32,809 nt of DNA from Telmatospirillum sp. (GCA_031291415.1 JARLJB010000062.1:1-32809), one strand, 5' to 3'; shown: positions 8,145 to 17,675, numbered from the stretch's first letter. The notes: generated from the letters alone by a model not told the origin. Program-made: numbers and translations.

Positions 8145-8912
8145 ATGTGGAAGATCTACGACGACCTGATAGCCGCCGTTCCTGAGGACTCGGTGGTTTC
8201 CGAGTGTCTGATGGGGCTGAATTGGATTTTGGTCCGTTCCGAGGGGGTCGGCGTGGCGATGACGCCTCGGGAAACTGGGGCCGCTGCCAAGGCGGCCGGG
8301 TCGATTTCCGGGATGAAGACGCGGGACTTGGCGCAGTGGGTAAAATCGTGGAATTTCATGGAAGCCGCCATTGGCCTGGCGGCGATCAATTCAGCGATCA
8401 ACGCGCCGGCAACGGTCGAAAGCCGGTGCGGATTTCGCCTTGAGGACATGCCGAGCGAGGATGTTTTCCATTATCTCCGCGATGACTTCAAAGGTAAGAA
8501 GGTCGCGGTTATTGGCCATTTCCACGGTTTGGAGGACTTGGTTGACATCTGTGAACTGACGATACTCGAACGCTGTCCGCAAGACGGCGATCTGCCCGAT
8601 CCGGCCTGCGAATATATCCTTGGCGAGCAGGATATCATCGTCATGACGGCGACGACGCTGATCAACAAGACGATGCCACGCCTGCTGCAGCTCGGCCGGA
8701 ACTCCCGGGTTGTCGTCTGCGGTCCCAGTACTCCCATGACGCCGATGATGTTCGGCCACGGCGTCGATCTTCTTGGCGGTCTGGTCGTCGAGAATCCGGC
8801 CGTCGCTTGGCACGTGGTGCAGGAAGGTATCGAGCGCGGCCTTTTGCAGACGGGCTCGCGGATGGTGCGTTTGGCCGCGCCGGAGGATCGCCGCCGCGCG
8901 GTTGCGGGCTAA
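8145..8912 (+). CDS. DUF4213-DUF364 domain protein, last gene of Mo-box operon
   Basis: The ATG at 8145 follows AAGGGGG at proper spacing and lies 26 bases after the ATPase gene. The frame is open further upstream inside the ATPase gene, but that extension is a shadow. The 255-residue product has an N-terminal DUF4213 part (LNWILVRSEGVGVAMTP) and a DUF364 Rossmann-like part (GKKVAVIGHFHGLEDL, LPDPACEYILGEQDIIVMTATTL split around 155-175, RVVVCGPSTPMTPMMF). It is a distant paralogue of the C-terminal two thirds of the first operon protein. Two DUF364 proteins bracketing one transporter suggests they work together, perhaps as a heteromer binding the imported metal. Function is inferred only. 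The stop overlaps the convergent dadA-like gene by 4 bases. Confidence 0.82.
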   Translation: MWKIYDDLIAAVPEDSVVSECLMGLNWILVRSEGVGVAMTPRETGAAAKAAGSISGMKTRDLAQWVKSWNFMEAAIGLAAINSAINAPATVESRCGFRLEDMPSEDVFHYLRDDFKGKKVAVIGHFHGLEDLVDICELTILERCPQDGDLPDPACEYILGEQDIIVMTATTLINKTMPRLLQLGRNSRVVVCGPSTPMTPMMFGHGVDLLGGLVVENPAVAWHVVQEGIERGLLQTGSRMVRLAAPEDRRRAVAG

Positions 8913-10171
8913 AACTGGAAGAATCGCTCCAGCCCGAGGCCGCTCATGTCGATATCGGGTGGCCGGTTGGAGACGATATCGGCCAGAACGCGTCCGGATC
9001 CGCAGCTCATGGTCCAGCCCAGGGTGCCGTGCCCGGTGTTGAGGAACAGATTTTCGATCCGCGTGCGTCCGATGATCGGTGCGGAATCCGGTGTCACCGG
9101 GCGCAGGCCGGCCCAAAGCTGGGCTTTGCCGAAATCCCCGGCACCGGGAAACAGGGTGCTTGAGCGTTCGGCGACGGCGGCGGCGCGTACCGGATTCATT
9201 TGCAGGTTCCAACCGGCAAGCTCCGCCGTGCCGGCGCACCGCAACCGATCGCCCAGCCGGCTGTAGACCAGCTTGTGTTCGTCGTCGGTGATGGCAACCG
9301 TCGGCGCCTTGGTCGGGTCGGTGACGGGCAGGGTGGCCGAGTAGCCCTTGGCCGGGTAAATCGGCAGGGAGAGGCCCACCTGACGGGCCAGTTTCGGGCT
9401 CCAACTGCCCAGTGACAGAACGAAGGCGTCGGCCCGGAGACGGCCTTTGTCGGTGGCGACCGACACCATCTTGCCACCTTCGAGTTCGAGGCCCAGGATT
9501 TTCGTGTCGTAGTGGAAGGTCACACCCTTTTCGGCGCATAGCGCGGCTAAGCGCTGCGTGAAACGATGGGCGTCACCCGACTCGTCACCCGGCGTGAAGA
9601 TGCCGCCGGCCAGTTGCGAATGAACGGCGGCCAGGGCCGGCTCGATGGCCAAAGCCTCGTCGGCGGTTTTAACCTCGCGGGCGAGACCCAGGTTGGTCAT
9701 TACCTGAGCGGCGCCGACCGCATGTTCGAAACTTTGAGGATCGCGGTAAATGTGCAGAATGCCGCGGGTCTTCTGGTCGTACTCGATTCCGGTTTCCGAC
9801 CTCAGGTCCTGGAGACAGGCCCGCGAATAGATGGCGACCCGCAGACAGCGGTCGATGTTGATCCGCATCCGGCTGGCGGTGCAATTGAGAAGAAAGCGAA
9901 TTCCCCAGGTCCACAGCGCCGGATCCCAGCGTTGCCAGCGGAAGATCAGCGGTGCGTCTTCCTTGCCCAGCCACTTCAGGGCCATTTTCGGTGTCCCGGG
10001 ATTGGCCCAGGGCTCGGCATGACAAGGTGAGATTTGTCCGCCGTTGGCGAAGCTGGTCTCAAGGCCTGCGCCCGGTTGCCTGTCGACGACGGTCACCTCG
10101 TGACCGGCCTTGGCCAGATACCATGCAGAGGTCACACCAACGACGCCGGCGCCGAGAACAAGAACCTTCAC
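8909..10171 (-). CDS. dadA: D-amino acid dehydrogenase small subunit
   Basis: This 420-residue FAD flavoprotein oxidises D-amino acids to 2-oxo acids and ammonia, passing electrons to the respiratory chain at the inner membrane. The N-terminus VLGAGVVGVTSAWYLAKAGHEV is the FAD-binding dinucleotide fold. It is followed by ETSFANGGQISPCHAEPWANPG, which I read in two parts as the DadA-typical stretch around residues 38-60. Near the C-terminus LWAGLRPVTPDSAPIIG and NTGHGTLGWTMSCGSGR complete the flavin site. Length matches E. coli DadA. No alanine racemase gene sits beside it. The gene converges on the Mo-box operon. Confidence 0.92.
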   Translation of the reverse strand: MKVLVLGAGVVGVTSAWYLAKAGHEVTVVDRQPGAGLETSFANGGQISPCHAEPWANPGTPKMALKWLGKEDAPLIFRWQRWDPALWTWGIRFLLNCTASRMRINIDRCLRVAIYSRACLQDLRSETGIEYDQKTRGILHIYRDPQSFEHAVGAAQVMTNLGLAREVKTADEALAIEPALAAVHSQLAGGIFTPGDESGDAHRFTQRLAALCAEKGVTFHYDTKILGLELEGGKMVSVATDKGRLRADAFVLSLGSWSPKLARQVGLSLPIYPAKGYSATLPVTDPTKAPTVAITDDEHKLVYSRLGDRLRCAGTAELAGWNLQMNPVRAAAVAERSSTLFPGAGDFGKAQLWAGLRPVTPDSAPIIGRTRIENLFLNTGHGTLGWTMSCGSGRVLADIVSNRPPDIDMSGLGLERFFQF

Positions 10172-10442
10172 GATTCAGCCACTCCAGGTATTTTCCCGAG
10201 AAAGCGACTGGTATAGCGCTCTTCCCGCTTGCCTTCCAGTCCGGCTCGCCGCAATTCACATATGAATTTTATGGGTATTCGTGGGAAGCGCCATTCCCGG
10301 GGTTGCCAAAGCGTCGCCACGGATTAACCTATTAAGGGACTTGGTGGATGTAGGGGCACCAGGTGCGGCGTTCGGGCGAGCGCCGACGACGAAAACCCTT
10401 GGGAGTAGGAACTCCTGGGGCGGCAAGTCTCTGGAGGCACTT

Positions 10443-12029
10443 GTGCACAGTTTGCTGTCCACCGCCGAGATGTATGCTGCCGATCAGGCCGCAATGGCCG
10501 CTGGTGTGGCGGGTGAGGTTCTGATGGAGGCCGCCGGGTGGCAAATCGCCATGGCGGTTCGCCGCAATTTCACACCGCGGCCGGTTCTCGTTCTTTGTGG
10601 TCCGGGAAACAATGGTGGCGACGGGTTCGTCGCGGCGCGTCTGCTGGATGCCTGGGGATGGCCGGTCAGGCTGTTTTTGCTGGGTAGCGGCGATCGTCTG
10701 ACCGGCGACGCGGCGGTCATGGCCGGGCGCTGGCGGGGGCAGGTCGAGACCCTGACGGAAACCATTTCCGAAGATGGCGTGTTCGAGTGCCATCCTTTGA
10801 TCATCGATGCGCTGTTCGGGGCCGGTTTGGCCCGCCCGCTCGATGGTATCGCGCGGGCGGTCGTCGAAGCGATCAATGCGCGCCATCTCGATGTGGTGGC
10901 CGTCGACGTGCCGAGCGGTATTGACGGCAACAGCGGAGAGGTCCGGGGCGTGGCCCTCATGGCGTGCCTGACCGTCACCTTTTTTCGCGCCAAGCCCGGT
11001 CATGTGCTGTTTCCGGGACGTCGCCATTGCGGTTCGCTGGTGATTGGCGATATCGGCATTCCCAATCACGTGCTCGCCGGTGTCGCCCCGAAGACCTACG
11101 TCAATGTGCCCGCGTTGTGGCGAGACGACATACCCTGGCCGCGGTTGGATGGTCACAAATACGACCGTGGTCATTTGCTGGTGGCGGGCGGTGGCACGCT
11201 TTGCGGTGCCGCCCGTCTGGCGGCACGGGCCGGACGGAGGGCCGGTGCCGGATTGGCGACCGTGGTGGCGCCCGACGCGGTCCTGCCGACCTATCGTGCC
11301 GATTGGCCGGGCACCATGGTCCTGTCCATCTCGTCCTTGGACCTGCTGCTGGAGGATCGGCGCGTAACTGCGGCGGTTCTCGGCCCAGGTCTGGGAGTGG
11401 GCGAACAGACGGCGGCTCTGGTGTCGAGGACTCTCGTTGCCGGCAAACGATGTGTTCTTGACGCCGACGCCTTGACCAGCTTTGCCGGTCGGGCGGCCGA
11501 TCTGTGGCGGTTGGGTGGCAATCCTGTCTTGACGCCGCACGACGGCGAATTCGCCCGGTTGTTTGGCAATCTTTTGCGCGGTGACCGCCTGTCTCGCGCT
11601 CGCGCGGCGGCGGCCGCAAGCGGTGCCGTGGTGGTGTTGAAAGGACCCGATACGGTGGTTGCCTCTCCCGATGGACGGGCGGCGATCACCACGAACGCGC
11701 CGCCTGATTTGGCAACCGGAGGCACCGGCGACGTGTTGTCTGGATTGATCGGCGGTCTGCTGGCTCAAGGGATGGATAGTTTCGGCGCCGCGTGTCTGGG
11801 CGCGTGGTTGCATGGGCAGGCAGCTCGGATCGTTGGTCCGGGGCTGCTCGCCGAGGATCTCATCGGTGCGGTTCCCGCCGTCTGGCGGATGCTGTCCGAT
11901 GAACGGTCTCCGTCCTCGCCGGCGCGGGCGGAACGGCTGGACGCCCGGAGCCGCCGGACGAGAGGTCCGATCCGAACGACTGGTTCCCAGCCGTTCGGCG
12001 ATTCGGCCTACCAAATGGATGAATTGTGA
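10443..12029 (+). CDS. nnrDE: Bifunctional NAD(P)HX epimerase / ADP-dependent dehydratase
   Basis: This enzyme repairs hydrated NADH and NADPH: the N-terminal domain epimerises NAD(P)HX and the C-terminal ribokinase-like domain dehydrates the S form using ADP. I chose the GTG at 10443, preceded by GGAGG five bases upstream. It gives a start resembling other family members (LLSTAEMYAADQAAMAAG), whereas an upstream ATG at 10281 would add 54 residues of non-family sequence. Residues 53-61, GPGNNGGDG, mark the epimerase; DGHKYDRGHLLVAGG starts the dehydratase and NAPPDLATGGTGDVLSG is its nucleotide-binding signature. The last roughly 45 residues are Arg- and Ser-rich, and I see no family match for them. 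Confidence 0.9.
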   Translation: MHSLLSTAEMYAADQAAMAAGVAGEVLMEAAGWQIAMAVRRNFTPRPVLVLCGPGNNGGDGFVAARLLDAWGWPVRLFLLGSGDRLTGDAAVMAGRWRGQVETLTETISEDGVFECHPLIIDALFGAGLARPLDGIARAVVEAINARHLDVVAVDVPSGIDGNSGEVRGVALMACLTVTFFRAKPGHVLFPGRRHCGSLVIGDIGIPNHVLAGVAPKTYVNVPALWRDDIPWPRLDGHKYDRGHLLVAGGGTLCGAARLAARAGRRAGAGLATVVAPDAVLPTYRADWPGTMVLSISSLDLLLEDRRVTAAVLGPGLGVGEQTAALVSRTLVAGKRCVLDADALTSFAGRAADLWRLGGNPVLTPHDGEFARLFGNLLRGDRLSRARAAAAASGAVVVLKGPDTVVASPDGRAAITTNAPPDLATGGTGDVLSGLIGGLLAQGMDSFGAACLGAWLHGQAARIVGPGLLAEDLIGAVPAVWRMLSDERSPSSPARAERLDARSRRTRGPIRTTGSQPFGDSAYQMDEL

Positions 12030-12088
12030 TGAGCGACGATGGCCGGTGCGGATGCCGTCCATATCGATCTCGACACGGGGAGTAAACC

Positions 12089-13504
12089 ATGGACGAAGGA
12101 AGATTGGCGGGATTCGTGACACAGGCGGCCAGTTCCGGCCTTTTCGATCGGCTGCGGGGCGTGTGGCGGGATATCGCCCAGTCCTTGGGGAAAAGTTCCC
12201 GGACAGATCAGGAAATGGCGGCTGACGATGCCTCCTTGCTGCGCTCGCAAGTTCTCGATTGTTTGGAGGGGCGAGGCGGCGAGGTTTCAGCAAGAGCGCA
12301 TGCCGCCACTCTGGGGCGTTCCTATCTGGGGCTCGGCGTCGACGGGCGGCGGACCTTTCTCAAGCTTTTGGCCGACGAATTCGGAACCGACCCGGCAGCT
12401 GTCGATGAGGCGATGACGGCGGTGACGTCCGCCGCCACGCCCGCTGCCCGGGTCGCCGCCGAACATGTCTTGCGCGAGGCGCTGGTCAGCCCGCGCCAAC
12501 GCCTGCTGACTCAGTTCAACGCGCTTCCCGAGGGGGTCAAGTTTCTGGTCGACATGCGGGCGGAACTGTTGCCGCTGGCCAAGGCCGATCCGGGGATGAA
12601 AGCCGTCGAGAGGGATCTCAAGGAGCTTCTGGCTTCCTGGTTCGATGTCGGATTTCTCGAATTGCAGCGGATCACCTGGCGGTCACCGGCTCTGATCCTC
12701 GAAAAAATCATGGCCTACGAAGCCGTCCACGCGATCCAGGGATGGCCCGATCTCAAGAATCGTCTTGATTCCGACCGTCGTCTTTACGCCTTCTTCCATC
12801 CCCGGATGCCAGACGAGCCATTGATTTTCGTCGAGGTGGCGCTGGTCCGCGGCATCGCCGGCAACATTCACGAACTGCTTGATGAGCATGCGCCGGTCGA
12901 GGATCCGGGAAAGGCCGATACGGCCATCTTCTACTCGATCAACAACGCCCAGAAAGGGTTGGTCGGCATCAGTTTCGGCAATTTCCTGATCAAGAAGGTG
13001 GTCGACAGCCTGTCGCATGAATTCCCCAATTTGAAGACTTTTGCGACGCTGTCGCCAATCCCCGGATTCCGGACTTGGCTTAATGAAAAGCTGACGGAGG
13101 GCGAGGTGTTGACGCCGTCCGAAAGCAAGATCGTGGCCGCCTTGCCGACGCCCGACAACGCTTCGCTGGGGGCATTGCTGGACAGCCGCTGGAACGAGGA
13201 TCCGCAGGTGGCGCAGGCCCTGCGTCCGGTGCTGTCGCGCTTGTGCGCCCATTATTTGTCCGAGCGGCGATCCGACGGACGCCGGGCGCGTGATCCGGTG
13301 GCGCACTTCCATCTGTCGAACGGCGCCCGCATGGAACGGCTCAATTGGCTTGCCGACACCTCGGAAAAAGGCATCGCGCAGTCGGCCGGCATGATGATGA
13401 ATTATCTCTACAAGCTTTCCGAGATCGACAGTAATCACGAGGCTTACAGCGGGCAGGGGCGCATCGCCATGTCCTCGGCACTGCGCGCCTTGCACAAGAA
13501 CTGA
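12089..13504 (+). CDS. mcd: Malonyl-CoA decarboxylase
   Basis: The 471-residue protein converts malonyl-CoA to acetyl-CoA and CO2, either to use malonate or to drain fatty-acid precursor. The N-terminal part is helical, typical of the oligomerisation domain. The C-terminal acetyltransferase-like domain carries FFHPRMPDEPLIFVEVAL, FYSINNAQKGLVGISFGNFL, TLSPIPGFRTWL and DPVAHFHLSNGARMERLNWL, with His and Ser residues in the last two typical of the active site. The start follows GGGAG at good spacing. Malonate transporter and ligase genes (matBC) are not beside it, so the role may be regulatory rather than malonate catabolism. Confidence 0.93.
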   Translation: MDEGRLAGFVTQAASSGLFDRLRGVWRDIAQSLGKSSRTDQEMAADDASLLRSQVLDCLEGRGGEVSARAHAATLGRSYLGLGVDGRRTFLKLLADEFGTDPAAVDEAMTAVTSAATPAARVAAEHVLREALVSPRQRLLTQFNALPEGVKFLVDMRAELLPLAKADPGMKAVERDLKELLASWFDVGFLELQRITWRSPALILEKIMAYEAVHAIQGWPDLKNRLDSDRRLYAFFHPRMPDEPLIFVEVALVRGIAGNIHELLDEHAPVEDPGKADTAIFYSINNAQKGLVGISFGNFLIKKVVDSLSHEFPNLKTFATLSPIPGFRTWLNEKLTEGEVLTPSESKIVAALPTPDNASLGALLDSRWNEDPQVAQALRPVLSRLCAHYLSERRSDGRRARDPVAHFHLSNGARMERLNWLADTSEKGIAQSAGMMMNYLYKLSEIDSNHEAYSGQGRIAMSSALRALHKN

Positions 13505-13519
13505 CTGGAGCGGCGAGCG

Positions 13520-14839
13520 TCAGGTGCCGCGGATCATGGTGAGGAAGCTGTCGACCTGCACGGATAGCCGATCTGATTGCTTGGCTAACTCGCTTGATGC
13601 GGTCCGCACCTCCCGTGCGGCGTGACCGGTTTCGCCGGTCGCCACTGTCACGGCGCCGATGTGGCTGCTGACTTCGTCGGTGCCGGTCGCCGCCAGCTGA
13701 ATATTGCGGGCGATGTCTTTGGTGGCGGCGCCTTGCTGTTCGACGGCGGCGGCGATGGCCGAGATGATTTCATTCATCTTGGTGATGGTGCTGCCAATCC
13801 CGACGATGGCCGAGACGGCTTCCTTTGTGGCGTTTTGCACCGCGAGGATTTGCGCGCTGATGTCGTCGGTGGCCTTCGCCGTCTGATTGGCGAGACTTTT
13901 GACCTCGCCGGCGACGACCGCAAATCCCTTGCCGGCCTCGCCGGCCCGGGCAGCCTCGATCGTCGCGTTCAAGGCCAGGAGGTTCGTCTGGCTGGCAATG
14001 TTGTTGATCAGTTTGACGACCTCGCCGATTCGCTGAGCCGCTTCGGTCAGACCTCGCATCTTTTGGTTGGTGCGCTCCGCCTCATCGACCGCTGACGTGG
14101 CGATTTGATTGGATTGGGAAACTTGGCGATTGATTTCGTGGATCGATGACGACAATTGCTCTGTCGCCGCGGCGACGGTTTGGACGTTTTCCGACGCGTT
14201 GCCAGCGGCGGCGGCCACCGCACTGGCCTGCTGGGCGGTCTGATCTGCTGTCGAGACCATCGAGCGGGCCGTCATCTGCAACTCGTTGGTCGCCGCGGCG
14301 ACGATTCCGACGACGGACGAGACGTCACGCTCAAACGATGAGGCTTGTTCCGTAAGTTTTTGGTGGAGCGTGTCGATATAGACGGACACCGACAGATCCA
14401 TGTCCAGGAACGCCACCTTGTTGACGGCGCAGAGCAATGGAGCGATCCGATCCGGTGTTTTCCTGTTCTTGCTGCAGACCAGCGCGACGATCTTGTTCAG
14501 AATGAAACCGTAGGCGGCGGTATACCAGCGCGGCTCCAGCCCGATCCGGGCGTGTGCCTCGCCGATCTTCTTGACTTGGATGAAATAGGCCTCATCGAAC
14601 TTTCCGGAAAAAACATTGTCGAGCCAATGCTGCTTCTGCAGTCGCCGGGCTTTTTCGATCGAGTTGTTGGCAAAGGTTTTGGCGGCTTCCGGTGTGCGCT
14701 GCACATGCCTGTAAAAGTCGTCAAGAATGGTCTCGATGTTTTCGGCAAGGATTGGCCGCAGCTCCCGCAAAGCGGCACGGGTTTCGTCGTCGATGAGGAG
14801 AAAGGATAATCTCTCATTTTTATCGAGACCCATATCCAT
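13520..14839 (-). CDS. Globin-coupled chemoreceptor (soluble MCP, copy 1)
   Basis: The 439-residue protein has no membrane segment. Residues 1-165 form a protoglobin-type sensor domain with the family-typical [12 protein letters not shown] and [15 protein letters not shown]; His96 is the predicted proximal haem ligand. A short linker leads to a methyl-accepting coiled coil whose hairpin tip is [20 protein letters not shown], the CheA/CheW contact. It should sense oxygen, as HemAT does, and act on the chemotaxis kinase from the cytoplasm. No CheR-binding pentapeptide ends the protein. The ATG has GGAG seven bases upstream. It converges on the malonyl-CoA decarboxylase gene with only 15 bases between stops. 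A close paralogue lies at 17676-19004. Confidence 0.92.
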   Translation of the reverse strand: MDMGLDKNERLSFLLIDDETRAALRELRPILAENIETILDDFYRHVQRTPEAAKTFANNSIEKARRLQKQHWLDNVFSGKFDEAYFIQVKKIGEAHARIGLEPRWYTAAYGFILNKIVALVCSKNRKTPDRIAPLLCAVNKVAFLDMDLSVSVYIDTLHQKLTEQASSFERDVSSVVGIVAAATNELQMTARSMVSTADQTAQQASAVAAAAGNASENVQTVAAATEQLSSSIHEINRQVSQSNQIATSAVDEAERTNQKMRGLTEAAQRIGEVVKLINNIASQTNLLALNATIEAARAGEAGKGFAVVAGEVKSLANQTAKATDDISAQILAVQNATKEAVSAIVGIGSTITKMNEIISAIAAAVEQQGAATKDIARNIQLAATGTDEVSSHIGAVTVATGETGHAAREVRTASSELAKQSDRLSVQVDSFLTMIRGT

Positions 14840-15009
14840 GACAATCTCCGGTAATTAATAAGTATATTAAAATCTATCTCAAGGTGTATTGGCGAGCAAC
14901 GTCGCGCTGCAAACTATGACCTATGGTGGACCGAAACATGATATTTCAATGACTTGGTATAAGGTGTGGTGCCCGGAAAGGGTTCATCGGGCGCGCGTCG
15001 CGTGAGAGC

Positions 15010-15046
15010 AAAAAATTCCCCCGGCGACTGTGACGTCACCGAGGGA
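15010..15046 (-). terminator. Rho-independent terminator after the dCache chemoreceptor gene
   Basis: Read on the reverse strand, arms TCCCTCGGTG and CGCCGGGGGA pair over ten positions with two G-U pairs and a ten-base loop. A run of six T follows directly (six A at 15010-15015). It lies 40 bases beyond the stop of the gene ending at 15086. Confidence 0.75.
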
Positions 15047-15085
15047 GACATTCGGTTTCCGGTCGCTGGCCCGGGGGGGAGGAAT

Positions 15086-17269
15086 TCAACCGGCGCGAAC
15101 GGTACCGAGGAAACTGCCGACCTCATTGCGCAGGCGGTCGGAATTGCGGGCGAGGTCGGCGGTCGACGACAGAACCTTTTCCGCCGCTGAACCGGTGCTG
15201 ATGGTAGCCTGGCTGACGCTGCCGATATTCCTCGATACTTCCTGTGTGCCGTGGGCGGCCTGCTGGACGTTGCGGGCGATCTCCTGCGTGGCGGCGCCTT
15301 GTTCTTCCACCGCCGATGCGATGCCGGCGGAAATCTCGCGGACCTGATTGACGATGCCGCCGATGTTCCTGATGGCGTCGACGGCGCGGCGTGTCTCCTC
15401 CTGCACAGACGAGATCTGACCGCTGATTTCTTCTGTGGCCTTGGCTGTCTGGTTGGCCAAATTCTTCACTTCGCCGGCCACCACGGCGAAGCCTTTGCCG
15501 GCGTCGCCGGCTCGGGCCGCTTCGATGGTGGCATTCAAAGCCAGCAGATTGGTTTGGCTGGCGATGTCGTTGATCAGCTTGACGACTTCGCCGATTCGGT
15601 CGGCTGCGGTCGCCAAGGCTTGCACCATGGCGTCGGTTCTCGCGGTTTCTTCCGAGGCGGCGATGGAAATTCTGGCCGCCTCGCTGACCTGTCGGGAAAT
15701 TTCCGAGATGGAGGACGACAGTTCTTCAGCGGCTGCCGCCACGGTCTGAACGTTGGAGGTGGCCAATTCGGCCGCCGTCGCCACATTGGAGGCCTGCGCC
15801 GTCGCTTCCTGGGCGACCGCGGACATCGATTGGGCGGTGTTTTCCATATCCTTAGCCGAACTCGTCACGGCTTTCACCACCTCCATGACGCTGGCTTCGA
15901 AGCCGTCGGCCAGTTTTCTCATTTCCTGTTTGCGCTGTTCAGTGGCACGCGCCTCGGCCTGTTCCTGGTCCCTGCGCAATGCATCGACCTTGATGGCGTT
16001 GTCCTTGAAGACCTGGACGGCCTTGGCCATTTCGCCTATCTCGTCGCGATTCGCGGTGCCGGGAATGTCGACCGACAATTCTCCGGCAGCCAACCGGCCC
16101 ATGGTGGCTGTCATCTGGGTCACCGGGCGGCTGATGCCGGTGGCGACGATCCACATGATGCCGATGGCGATCAAGGCGACACCCAGACCGACGACGACCT
16201 GCCAGAAAATGGACTGGTCGCTACGATCTCTCAACGCGGCGCTCAACTGATTGGCTTGCGCCAGGACGACGTCGCGGGAAACGGTAATCAACACCGACCA
16301 GGGTTTGCCGGTCTTGCCAAGTTCTATCGGGGAGAAGACACGCAGCATATCCTGCTGCCAGGTCAAAGTCTCCCGCCCGCCCTGAATGGTGGCCAGATCT
16401 TCGCTCCAGGTCTTGCTGTTCTTTTCAAAGCTTTGACCGATCAGTTCAGGGTGGCCGCTGTAGGCGACGATCAGCCCTTTGTCGCTGAGGATGACCACGT
16501 CGTTTCTGCCGCCGAAGATTGCCTGATTGACCTCGGACGCCAGCTTCTGAACCGAATCCAGATTGAAATCGGTACCGGCGACGCCGGCGAACTTTCCATT
16601 TATGACGATCGGCACCGAGATCGTCGCGAGAAACACCGATTTTCCCTGGACGATATAAGGCAGCGGACCAAGAACGCTTTCCTTCCCGGTTTCCTGTGGC
16701 CCGATGTACCAGCCGCCTTTCATGACCCCGTTGGGATGCAGGTCTCTGCTGTCGTATTCGACCAGCGGCTGCATGGCGATATGCCCCTGCGAATCCCTGT
16801 TCCAGTAAGGAATGAAACGACCGGTCGCATCGGTTCCCGTCTCACGCTGGTTGCGGAACGCCTCGTCCTGGCCATCCAGCGCATTGGGCTGCCAAGCGGT
16901 ATAAGTTCCGTTGAAACTTTCGTTTTCGCGAAGCACTGCCAACAGCACATCGTTGATATGCTGACGTCGAATACCGGCGCCCTCCCCGGTGAATTTCGAG
17001 GTTGCGATGACGGCAAAGGAATTGGCCAGCGTTCGGGCGCTGACCAAAGTGAGGTCGAGACGCGAACGGATCAACCCCGCTTGGGTCGATGCCAAGTTCT
17101 GGACATAATCCCTGGTCTTTTGATCCAAAAGGCTAGAGACGTTCTGCTCTACGAAATCATTGCTGCTCTTTGTGAAAGAAACGCTGGCAGCAACGGTGGC
17201 AGCGGCCGCACCAAGCAAACAAAATCCAGCTAGAGTGGCTATTTTTGCTTTTATGGACGAAAATTTCAT
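15086..17269 (-). CDS. Methyl-accepting chemotaxis protein with periplasmic dCache domain
   Basis: The 727-residue transmembrane receptor has a first helix near residues 10-30, a large periplasmic double-Cache domain (about 35-360) and a second helix at IFWQVVVGLGVALIAIGIMW. A HAMP domain follows (ISRPVTQMTATMGRLAAGEL), then a cytoplasmic signalling coiled coil with tip [20 protein letters not shown]. The distal ligand pocket region contains GRFIPYWNR and QPLVEYD, common in amino acid or amine-type dCache sensors, but I cannot assign a ligand. There is no C-terminal CheR-docking pentapeptide. The ATG follows AGGGGGA. It lies between the two globin-coupled receptors on the same strand, with its own terminator. 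Confidence 0.92.
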   Translation of the reverse strand: MKFSSIKAKIATLAGFCLLGAAAATVAASVSFTKSSNDFVEQNVSSLLDQKTRDYVQNLASTQAGLIRSRLDLTLVSARTLANSFAVIATSKFTGEGAGIRRQHINDVLLAVLRENESFNGTYTAWQPNALDGQDEAFRNQRETGTDATGRFIPYWNRDSQGHIAMQPLVEYDSRDLHPNGVMKGGWYIGPQETGKESVLGPLPYIVQGKSVFLATISVPIVINGKFAGVAGTDFNLDSVQKLASEVNQAIFGGRNDVVILSDKGLIVAYSGHPELIGQSFEKNSKTWSEDLATIQGGRETLTWQQDMLRVFSPIELGKTGKPWSVLITVSRDVVLAQANQLSAALRDRSDQSIFWQVVVGLGVALIAIGIMWIVATGISRPVTQMTATMGRLAAGELSVDIPGTANRDEIGEMAKAVQVFKDNAIKVDALRRDQEQAEARATEQRKQEMRKLADGFEASVMEVVKAVTSSAKDMENTAQSMSAVAQEATAQASNVATAAELATSNVQTVAAAAEELSSSISEISRQVSEAARISIAASEETARTDAMVQALATAADRIGEVVKLINDIASQTNLLALNATIEAARAGDAGKGFAVVAGEVKNLANQTAKATEEISGQISSVQEETRRAVDAIRNIGGIVNQVREISAGIASAVEEQGAATQEIARNVQQAAHGTQEVSRNIGSVSQATISTGSAAEKVLSSTADLARNSDRLRNEVGSFLGTVRAG

Positions 17270-17606
17270 TTCTATTTTCCCCCTCGCTAGACAGCCGAAT
17301 TTTTAGTTTTTACGAAAAATATCTATGGAAAAGATCATCCATCCAGTTCTGGGTCTTACCTTTGGCACGGCGGTTTGGTCGGCGGAATTCTTCCGGAAGT
17401 GCAACCTGTACGTTTCATCGGCAGTAAAAAAGAATACCGTCTGAGCTAAAATATAAACAATACGCCGCTACATAGCAATACTTATGGTTGATAACAGCGT
17501 CGCAATCGTGTGACAGCGGTCATCGAAAATTGCCAACTTGGACGACGGCGATACAAAAACGATCAGATCGTCTCAATGCCACATTCTTGTTGTGGGAAAG
17601 GCAACG
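17270..17606. other. Intergenic upstream region of the dCache receptor gene
   Basis: About 340 bases without a convincing gene. The stretch is more AT-rich than its neighbours and must hold the reverse-strand promoter of the gene starting at 17269. I see no clear operator or conserved sigma-28 motif. A short forward open frame here has no family features. Confidence 0.5.
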
Positions 17607-17642
17607 GAAAACACCCCCGTTCATGTTGGTGAACGGGGGTGT
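17607..17642 (-). terminator. Strong hairpin terminator after globin-coupled receptor copy 2
   Basis: A perfect 13-base stem, ACACCCCCGTTCA at 17611-17623 and its complement at 17630-17642, encloses a six-base loop. On the reverse strand it is followed by TTTT, ending transcripts of the gene that stops at 17676. A further CGGGGGTG followed by six T lies at 17653-17666 on the forward strand and could pair with the same left arm. Confidence 0.75.
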
Positions 17643-17675
17643 TGGAAAGAGGCGGGGGTGTTTTTTGAAGTTGCG

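Noticed and set aside
10332-12293. Long reverse-strand open frame of 653 codons
   Set aside because: It lies opposite the NAD(P)HX repair gene, has Gln/Arg/His-rich composition without family motifs, and reflects the high GC content of the true gene.
15251-17233. Forward open frame of 660 codons
   Set aside because: It is the complement of the dCache chemoreceptor; its Gly/Asp/His-rich translation has no domain.
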